Origin: Spirochaetales bacterium
GTDB lineage: Bacteria > Spirochaetota > Spirochaetia > Treponematales > UBA12059
Length of the DNA: 11,616 nucleotides
NCBI GenBank assembly: GCA_016938515.1
Contig: JAFGUM010000404.1
Span: 1-11,616 of the forward strand
Direction: 5' to 3'
The position numbers and the translations under genes were made by a program. The notes beneath the pieces were generated by a model that worked only from the letters and a program-made list of their open reading frames with translations, searched no databases and had not been told where the DNA came from. This document shows positions 1 to 4,743 of this stretch, piece after piece. How positions within the stretch are numbered: the first letter of the stretch is position 1; each line of letters opens with the position of its first letter.

Positions 1-5
1 ACCTG

Positions 6-25
6 GGAGCCTGTCGGACTTAGGA
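6..25 (+). repeat. Left terminal inverted repeat
   Basis: The 20 bases starting GGAGCCTGTCGG and ending CTTAGGA are perfectly complementary to 220-239. The match stops at 5/240 on the outside and 26/219 on the inside, so the boundaries are sharp. Confidence 0.85.
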
Positions 26-74
26 TCTTGACCCAGCGAAGGCGAGCCGTGAGTGAAAAATCAGTGAGGATTGA

Positions 75-97
75 GGGCCATACTACCCGTATGGCCC
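75..97. repeat. Hairpin inside the inverted-repeat element
   Basis: A 9-bp perfect stem (GGGCCATAC, 75-83, paired with GTATGGCCC, 89-97) closes a 5-base loop (TACCC). It lies inside the left part of the element and could fold in DNA or RNA. It has no T-run directly after it on either strand, so it is not an obvious terminator. Confidence 0.7.
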
Positions 98-219
98 GAT
101 TGACGAGCTGGTTTTGCGCTACGGGGCGCTGAGATGGGCCAAGAAACATAAAATTTGCTGCCATTTTCAGAAAGCTGACCATTTTTTTTGATTCCTTGTC
201 TACTGACTGCACCTCGTGG

Positions 220-239
220 TCCTAAGTCCGACAGGCTCC
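220..239 (-). repeat. Right terminal inverted repeat
   Basis: This is the exact reverse complement of 6-25. The hexamer CCTAAG occurs at 221-226 inside the repeat and again at 238-243 across its outer edge, so the outer junction resembles the inner end of the repeat. Confidence 0.85.
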
Positions 240-284
240 TAAGATGCAATGGGTGCGGGAGAGGGTATCTGGTCAGCCTCATGC

Positions 285-313
285 TTGACACTCATGGCGA
301 TGTGTGTGATTAT
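285..313 (+). promoter_or_regulatory. Sigma70-type promoter of rplM-rpsI-recX
   Basis: A perfect -35 hexamer TTGACA (285-290) is followed by a 17-base spacer and GATTAT (308-313, 4 of 6 to consensus), which is preceded by an extended -10 TGT. Transcription would begin near base 320, giving a leader of about 45 nt. The promoter lies outside the inverted-repeat element, about 45 bp from its right end. Confidence 0.65.
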
Positions 314-365
314 ACCGCTCGCCGTTTCCAGCGCAAGAACTCCACGAAGGTGAAGGTATAGATTG

Positions 366-794
366 ATGAAGACCGTATTCGTAAAGCCGGCGGAAGTAGA
401 CCGCTCCTGGTTCGTCATAGACGCCCAGGGTCAGCGCCTCGGCCGTGTGGCCGTCAAGGCGGCCTCCCTGGTTCGAGGAAAGCACAAGGCGTGTTACACG
501 CCCCACCAGGAAGTTGGTGACTACGTTGTTATCGTTAACGCCGACAAAATAGAAGTTACCGGCAACAAGTTCAACGACAAGATGTATTACAGGCACACCG
601 GGTTTGCCGGCGGGCTCAAGAAGAACACGTTTGCCTCGCTGATCGAGCGTCATCCGGCGGATCCGCTCGAGATCGCGATTCGGGGTATGCTCCCGAAGGG
701 GCCGCTCGGCCGCAAGCTGGCCAAGAACGTCAAGGTGTACGCAGGCCCGAATCATCCGCACGCGGCTCAGTCGCCCGTTGCGATCGAAGTGTAG
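366..794 (+). CDS. rplM: 50S ribosomal protein L13
   Basis: L13 is an early-assembling protein of the large ribosomal subunit that binds 23S rRNA. The 142-residue product has the normal family length and hallmarks: LGRVA and RGKHK near residues 25-41, TPHQEVGDYVVIVNA at 45-59, YYRHTGFAGG at 74-83, and the basic GMLPKGPLGRK block at 108-117 followed by YAGPNHPH. I start at ATG 366 and not at the in-frame TTG 363 because it gives the standard MKT start and sits 8 nt after GAAGGT (352-357). It is the first gene of rplM-rpsI, an arrangement conserved in bacteria, and is driven by the promoter at 285-313. The stop codon overlaps the ribosome binding site of rpsI. Confidence 0.98.
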   Translation: MKTVFVKPAEVDRSWFVIDAQGQRLGRVAVKAASLVRGKHKACYTPHQEVGDYVVIVNADKIEVTGNKFNDKMYYRHTGFAGGLKKNTFASLIERHPADPLEIAIRGMLPKGPLGRKLAKNVKVYAGPNHPHAAQSPVAIEV

Positions 795-806
795 GAGAGA
801 AATACG

Positions 807-1199
807 ATGGTAAGCAATCTCGGAATCGGTACTGGCAGGCGCAAGACGGCGGTGGCTCGTGTATACCTCCGCGAGGGTACTGGCAAGGTAACCGTAAACG
901 GCCTTGAGCTCGACAAGTACTTTCCTATCGCCGAAGTAGCTGGTTCCGTCCGACAGCCCCTCATCGTTACCGCGAGCGAAAACAAGTTTGACATCGTGAT
1001 CAACGTCGTCGGCGGTGGCCCCCACGGGCAGGCTGGCGCGTGCAGGCATGGTATCGCCCGCGCTCTCAGCCAGGTAGATCCGGCTTCCAGCCTCGCGCTC
1101 AGGACCAATGGGTACCTTACGCGAGATCCGCGTATGGTTGAGCGCAAGAAGTACGGGCAGCGAGGAGCGCGCAGGCGCTTCCAGTTCTCCAAGCGCTAG
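807..1199 (+). CDS. rpsI: 30S ribosomal protein S9
   Basis: S9 belongs to the small-subunit head, and its C-terminal tail reaches toward the P-site tRNA. The 130-residue product shows GTGRRKTAVARV at 8-19, VNVVGGGPHGQAGACRHGIARAL-like core residues around 66-87 and the terminal block DPRMVERKKYGQRGAR followed by RRFQFSKR. The invariant C-terminal Lys-Arg is present. The start ATG 807 is 8 nt downstream of AGGAGA (793-798), which overlaps the rplM stop, so translation of the two genes is probably coupled. No anomaly was seen. Confidence 0.98.
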   Translation: MVSNLGIGTGRRKTAVARVYLREGTGKVTVNGLELDKYFPIAEVAGSVRQPLIVTASENKFDIVINVVGGGPHGQAGACRHGIARALSQVDPASSLALRTNGYLTRDPRMVERKKYGQRGARRRFQFSKR

Positions 1200-1221
1200 T
1201 CGCGAAGGCCGACGGAGCCTC

Positions 1222-1848
1222 ATGGCTCGAATCGTCGCCCTGGAAGAGGGACCCCTCGCAGAGGGAGCCGTAGGCATCGTCAAGGCGGTGTCCGATACTG
1301 GCTCCCTTTTTGTATTCAGGCGATGCTACATCACTCAAGAATTCACTCACAGCGATACAGACGCCACGTATGACCCTCCGTTTGACGTGCCTGATGAGGC
1401 TCTCGCCGCGGCCATCGAAGCAACCGACGCCGAAACGCGGGCGGTAGCTCTTCTCGCGCGAGCCGAGCAGTACCGCGCTGGCCTCGAAGCTAAACTGCTC
1501 GCGCGCGGGCTCTCACGGGACGCGTGCCGTGCGGCGCTGGACAGGCTCGTGCTCGTCGGGCTGCTCTCTGATAAGCGCTACGCCGGCTCATGGATACGCC
1601 AGCGCGTTCGCAGAAGCGTGGAAGGCCCACGAAGTCTATCCGCCGCGCTGTCCCGCAAGGGGGTCGAGCGTCACGCGATTGCCGAGGCGCTCGGCGAAGA
1701 GCTGGATGGCGAGCGGCGGCAGGAGACCCTGCTGTCGATGCTGCGGGCTCTGGCGGACAAAGGATTCGGACTATCTGACGCCAGGGATCGGCTCGTGGCT
1801 CTGGGCTGGCGGGGCAGCGAGATCGATGAGGCTTACGAATCTCGCTAA
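1222..1848 (+). CDS. recX: Regulatory protein RecX
   Basis: RecX proteins bind RecA filaments and modulate recombination and the SOS response. The 208-residue product has a poorly conserved N-terminal third (1-65) and then the helical repeats typical of the family. ALLARAEQYRAGLEAKLLARG at about 76-96 is followed by a DRLVLVGLLSDKRYAGSWI segment (107-125, matching the family pattern 'L...G.l.D..fA..w'). The C-terminal repeat contains DARDRLVALGWRGSEIDEAY (186-205). ATG 1222 is chosen because GGAG (1214-1217) precedes it. An upstream in-frame start at 1108 would overlap rpsI heavily and encodes unrelated sequence. It lies 22 nt after rpsI, so it is probably in the same operon. recA is not in the window. 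I recall rplM-rpsI-recX order in treponemes, but this is from memory. Confidence 0.88.
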   Translation: MARIVALEEGPLAEGAVGIVKAVSDTGSLFVFRRCYITQEFTHSDTDATYDPPFDVPDEALAAAIEATDAETRAVALLARAEQYRAGLEAKLLARGLSRDACRAALDRLVLVGLLSDKRYAGSWIRQRVRRSVEGPRSLSAALSRKGVERHAIAEALGEELDGERRQETLLSMLRALADKGFGLSDARDRLVALGWRGSEIDEAYESR

Positions 1849-1861
1849 CGCAGGTTGTATA

Positions 1862-1890
1862 TTGACATTTCGTCACCTTTCTTGCAGAAT
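1862..1890 (+). promoter_or_regulatory. Promoter of the HTH-EIIA gene
   Basis: Perfect TTGACA (1862-1867), a 17-base spacer and CAGAAT (1885-1890, 4 of 6) lie just after the recX stop. Transcription would start near 1897. TGTCAA at 1893-1898 is the reverse complement of the -35 hexamer, so the promoter is bracketed by a short dyad. The promoter allows expression separate from the ribosomal operon, since no terminator is visible between recX and this gene. Confidence 0.6.
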
Positions 1891-1900
1891 ACTGTCAAAT

Positions 1901-1911
1901 CATACCGTATG
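1901..1911. promoter_or_regulatory. Operator-like palindrome before the HTH-EIIA gene
   Basis: CATAC-C-GTATG is a perfect 11-bp palindrome placed at about +5 to +15 of the predicted transcript. It touches the ribosome binding site GGGGAG (1911-1916). Position and symmetry suit a binding site for a dimeric repressor, possibly the gene's own product. That link is an inference. Confidence 0.35.
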
Positions 1912-1923
1912 GGGAGAACCGTT

Positions 1924-2580
1924 ATGGATGACGACATCCTGACCATAGAAGAAGTTGCCAAGTATTTGCGCGTTTCAGAGCGCACCGTCTACGATTGGGC
2001 TCAGAAGGGCGAGATACCCGCGGGCAAGATCGGCACGGTCTGGCGGTTCAAGAAAAGTGAGATAGAGCGCTGGGTCAACGAACGTCTTTCTTCCAACAAG
2101 CCAATAGGAGCGCTCCATCCGGTACGGATGCGCAACGTCCTGTCGCCGGATCGTGTCGTATTTCTTGACTACCCCCGCAAGCGTGATGCCCTCGTCGCGC
2201 TTGCCGAGCGACTGGCCGCGGCTCCGCAGATAAAGAACAAGCAGGAACTCGTATCGGAATTGTTGCGACGTGAGGATCTTATGAGCACGGCGATTGGTCG
2301 TGGCATTGCCATTCCGCACGTGCGGCTGTCAAGCGTAACGGATCTCGTGGTGGCCGTTGGCATCAGCACGTGTGACATTCTTGATTTCAACGCGTTTGAC
2401 GACGAGCCGGTTCGTCTGCTGTTCATGATAGCAGCTGCCTACAATCAGCACGCGTACTACCTGCAGACGCTGTCTTATTTCAGCGCCAAGCTCAAGTCCA
2501 ACGAGTTGAGGACGGGTATCATGGCCGCCGGAGATCCGGCAGCCGCGTACGAACTCCTCATCGCCCAGGACGAGGACTAA
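1924..2580 (+). CDS. Excisionase-type HTH fused to PTS EIIA (PtsN-like) domain
   Basis: This 218-residue protein has two parts. Residues 5-55 form a MerR/excisionase-like helix-turn-helix (LTIEEVAKYLRVSERTVYDW, then GKIGTVWRFKKSEIERWV), which predicts DNA binding. Residues 71-216 form a PTS EIIA type-2 / EIIA-Ntr domain. H132 in GIAIPHVR matches the family's phospho-accepting histidine. The inferred role is a cytoplasmic regulator whose DNA binding responds to the phosphorylation state of the phosphotransferase chain, perhaps without any sugar transport. ATG 1924 follows GGGGAG by 7 nt. The upstream in-frame start at 1855 would run through the promoter and is rejected. It has its own promoter (1862-1890) and a palindrome in its leader. 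HPr, enzyme I and sugar permeases are not in the window. Similar fusions occur in spirochaetes, as far as I recall. Confidence 0.88.
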   Translation: MDDDILTIEEVAKYLRVSERTVYDWAQKGEIPAGKIGTVWRFKKSEIERWVNERLSSNKPIGALHPVRMRNVLSPDRVVFLDYPRKRDALVALAERLAAAPQIKNKQELVSELLRREDLMSTAIGRGIAIPHVRLSSVTDLVVAVGISTCDILDFNAFDDEPVRLLFMIAAAYNQHAYYLQTLSYFSAKLKSNELRTGIMAAGDPAAAYELLIAQDED

Positions 2581-2584
2581 AAAT

Positions 2585-2607
2585 AACCCCGCGCCAGACG
2601 CGGGGTT
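2585..2607 (-). terminator. Rho-independent terminator of the acyl-CoA synthetase gene
   Basis: A 9-bp perfect stem (AACCCCGCG, 2585-2593, with CGCGGGGTT, 2599-2607) has a 5-base loop. Read on the minus strand it is followed by a T-rich tract (TTATTTTTA), as expected for an intrinsic terminator of the convergent gene. On the plus strand it lies 4 nt after the HTH-EIIA stop but lacks a good T-run. Confidence 0.8.
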
Positions 2608-2608
2608 C

Positions 2609-2627
2609 ACCTCGCCTGAAGCGAGGT
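2609..2627 (+). terminator. Second tandem hairpin between convergent genes
   Basis: A 7-bp perfect stem (ACCTCGC, 2609-2615, with GCGAGGT, 2621-2627) has a CTGAA loop. It begins one base after the first hairpin. Plus-strand sequence after it is only mildly T-rich, so it is a weak terminator by itself. The pair may together block read-through in both directions. Confidence 0.5.
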
Positions 2628-2634
2628 TGTGCTC

Positions 2635-4572
2635 CTACTTCTTGTGCTGATTTCCAAAAAGCTTCGCAACGAGCTCGTTAAAGCGTTCTTCTACGTATCG
2701 GCGCTTGACCTTGAGCGTCTGGGTAAGCTCTTTTCCCACCGAGAAATCATTGAGTACCGGGAAAATATGCGTGATTCGCTCAAAAGGCTTGAATCCCTGC
2801 TCTTTTGATATTCGCATATTGACTTCTTTGAGAAGCTCGCGATAGATGATATCGTTTTCTATTGACAGCGAGCCCTCGGTGAGTACTTCATCGCGCGACA
2901 GTTTGAGCTCGGCGGCGAGTCGCATCAGTTCGTCTTCATTAATAGCGACGATCGCCGATAGCTGCTTCTGGTCTTGCCCGATAACGACCGCGTGGTCTAT
3001 GTACGCGCTCTCCTTTATCTTGTCTTCTATGGGTTCGGGCTCGACGTTTTCGCCGCCCATCAGCACTATCGTGTCCTTGAGTCTGCCTACTATGATTATC
3101 TCACCGTTTTCTGATCTAACGGCAAGGTCTCCGGTGTTGAGCCAGCCATCAGAGTCCAGCACCGCCATCGTTGCCTGGGGATTCTTGTAGTAGCCCTGCA
3201 TAACCTGGGGGCCGCGGACGAACAGAAGGCCTTTTTCTCCTATATCGGTCTCGGTACCGTCTTCCCTGCGAATTACCACCTCGGTATTGTCGAACGGAAC
3301 ACCGGTAGACCCGAAGGTGTTGCGAGAAAGCGTTCGAGACAGGATGCCAGGCGCACATTCCGTCATGCCGTAAGCGTTGACGAGCGTAATGCCAATGGCG
3401 TTGAACAGCTCATCGAGGTATTTGGGTAGAGAACCGGCACCGCAACTGGCGACTTTGAGCCTGCCGCCAACCTTTTCCCTGAAAGGCTTGAACAGCACCC
3501 AGGCGAGGCGGTGAGCCGGGTACAGAATGATGGTGCGCACCAGCGCGTACAGCCACGCCCCTGCTTTGCGCAGCGCTGAGCGTCGCTTCAGCGAGATATA
3601 GCCTCCCTTGAGATACTGCGACGAGGTCATCCACGCTTGGTTGAGCTTGATGAACAGGAGTACGAGGTTGCGCTTGCCAGAATGCATCTCGCTGAAGGCT
3701 TTGAGTAGCTTTTGGTAGACTGATTCCCAAACACGGGGTACAGAAATCAGGACCTGCGGCTTTTCTGATGCCAGATCCGCGGAGAAGCGTCCGGCTGATG
3801 AATACACGAGCGTTACGCCGGCGGTCATCGCGCAGTACTCAAACGCCCGCTCGTATACGTGCCATGAGGGAAGCATGACCACCGTCGTTTCGGCCGCGTC
3901 GGGATCCATCTCGAGCCTGGGCGTGTTTGCCACGACGTTCTGCAGAAAGTTGGCGTGGGTGAGCATGACGCCCTTGGGGTTGCCGGTTGTTCCCGACGTG
4001 TAGACGATGGTGAGGAGGTCTGACGGCTGGATGGCCGCTTCCAGGCGTTCCACGAGCCCTGGATCGGCACTGACCCCTTCTTGTCCCATCGTAACCAGGT
4101 CTTCGTAGAATACGATCTTGTCGCGAAGGAACGCGGGCAGCTCATCGTTTCTGGAACCGTCCAGTATGAAGACGGTGGCGCAGGTGGCCCAGTCGTCAGC
4201 GGGAATTTCTCCGGAAAGGGCGCTGAGTTGTTCCGTGTTCTCCAGTATCAGATGGCGAGAATCCGAGTGCTTGAATATGAAGCCAACTTCCTTGGGTGAG
4301 GTATCAGAGCCTCGTGGCACAGAAACCGCGCCGAGCGCCATAAGCGCGAAGTCTGTCGCTATCCACTCGTAGCGGTTGTTGACGAAAAAGCCAACGTGCT
4401 CACCTTTGGCTATGCCGGCTTTGGCAAAGCCCGCGGTGAGTACGCGAACAAAAGCGGCAAAATCGGCATAGCTGCGGGTAACAGTGCCGTTAAGCGTTCG
4501 CCACCTGTGCGAGACGCGGTCGGGGAAGCGTTGTGCCGCCTCGAATGGAATTTCCAGTAGGGATCGGTACAT
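2635..4572 (-). CDS. Long-chain fatty acid--CoA ligase (AMP-forming)
   Basis: The enzyme activates fatty acids with ATP to acyl-AMP and then acyl-CoA, for lipid synthesis or fatty acid use. The 645-residue product is a full-length ANL-superfamily member of the long-chain ACSL/FadD15-like type. It shows the P-loop VYTSGTTGNPKGV (190-202), LPSWHVYER (234-242), YGMTECAPGI (401-410), WLNTGDLA (477-484), the hinge motif GRLKDTIV (496-503) and GGENVEPEPIE (506-516). The C-terminal ELTQTLKVKRR (615-625) is where ACSL enzymes carry conserved Lys/Arg residues. Hydrophobic and basic segments at about 300-365 suggest membrane association. The ATG is preceded by AAGGAG on the minus strand, a strong ribosome binding site. 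The gene is monocistronic, with its own promoter and terminator, and divergent from smc. Substrate chain length is inferred from the family. Confidence 0.93.
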   Translation of the reverse strand: MYRSLLEIPFEAAQRFPDRVSHRWRTLNGTVTRSYADFAAFVRVLTAGFAKAGIAKGEHVGFFVNNRYEWIATDFALMALGAVSVPRGSDTSPKEVGFIFKHSDSRHLILENTEQLSALSGEIPADDWATCATVFILDGSRNDELPAFLRDKIVFYEDLVTMGQEGVSADPGLVERLEAAIQPSDLLTIVYTSGTTGNPKGVMLTHANFLQNVVANTPRLEMDPDAAETTVVMLPSWHVYERAFEYCAMTAGVTLVYSSAGRFSADLASEKPQVLISVPRVWESVYQKLLKAFSEMHSGKRNLVLLFIKLNQAWMTSSQYLKGGYISLKRRSALRKAGAWLYALVRTIILYPAHRLAWVLFKPFREKVGGRLKVASCGAGSLPKYLDELFNAIGITLVNAYGMTECAPGILSRTLSRNTFGSTGVPFDNTEVVIRREDGTETDIGEKGLLFVRGPQVMQGYYKNPQATMAVLDSDGWLNTGDLAVRSENGEIIIVGRLKDTIVLMGGENVEPEPIEDKIKESAYIDHAVVIGQDQKQLSAIVAINEDELMRLAAELKLSRDEVLTEGSLSIENDIIYRELLKEVNMRISKEQGFKPFERITHIFPVLNDFSVGKELTQTLKVKRRYVEERFNELVAKLFGNQHKK

Positions 4573-4605
4573 GAACGCTCCTTGCGGTCCGGATAGTAAG
4601 GATCA

Positions 4606-4634
4606 AGTATATACAGACGCGCGGATTCTGGTAA
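4606..4634 (-). promoter_or_regulatory. Promoter of the acyl-CoA synthetase gene
   Basis: On the minus strand TTACCA (4634-4629, 4 of 6) is separated by 17 bases from TATACT (4611-4606, 5 of 6). Transcription would start near 4599, about 27 nt before the start codon. It lies in the 171-nt divergent spacer shared with smc. I could not place a convincing smc promoter in the same spacer. Confidence 0.6.
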
Positions 4635-4743
4635 GGTTGCGATATACCGGCGAGCCGCTCTCCGTTGCGCGCCATCACCCATCTATGGTAGCATCGATCG
4701 CTCATGGCAACAGTATATCCACGCTGGAACGAGGTACGTGCAC

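Larger units (their letters stand above)
6..239. mobile_element. Small inverted-repeat element, MITE-like (234 bp)
   Basis: Bases 6-25 are the exact reverse complement of bases 220-239, a perfect 20-bp terminal inverted repeat around about 194 bp. The interior has a 9-bp hairpin near the left end (75-97), a run of eight T at 182-189, and a right part richer in A and T than the neighbouring genes. It has no open frame long enough for a transposase, so if mobile it would depend on a transposase elsewhere. Size, perfect terminal repeats and intergenic position fit a MITE or an internally deleted insertion sequence. Only five bases of left flank are visible and no clear target duplication can be read. 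The alternative is a large chromosomal stem-loop or a structured RNA. The transposase family is not identified. Confidence 0.55.
1..365. other. Gene-free region upstream of rplM
   Basis: No convincing coding sequence is present. The left two thirds are an inverted-repeat-bounded element (6-239). The right third is a short spacer followed by the rplM promoter and a leader of about 45 nt that ends in the rplM ribosome binding site. The reading frames crossing this stretch are short, and I recognise no protein family in them. I see no recognisable L13 leader structure. Confidence 0.7.

Noticed and set aside
164..190. Intrinsic terminator with the T8 run in the element
   Set aside because: The only stem before the T run is a 4-bp TCAG/CTGA pair with three unpaired bases before the T tract, too weak to call.
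61..291. 76-codon minus-strand frame inside the inverted-repeat element
   Set aside because: Too short, with no transposase motif or other similarity I recognise, and it extends past the right repeat.
314..365. L13 autoregulatory leader
   Set aside because: The leader is only about 45 nt and shows no stable paired structure resembling known L13 leaders.
279..1283. 334-codon open frame on the minus strand
   Set aside because: It is fully antisense to rplM and rpsI, has no recognisable domain and runs across the rplM promoter. It is a shadow of GC-rich codon usage.
1855..1923. Upstream start for the HTH-EIIA gene
   Set aside because: It would translate through a good promoter and the ribosome binding site. 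The family-like sequence starts at MDDDILTIEE.
4684..4737. smc promoter
   Set aside because: TATATC at 4714-4719 is a possible -10, but no -35-like hexamer lies 16-19 bases upstream, so I do not call it.
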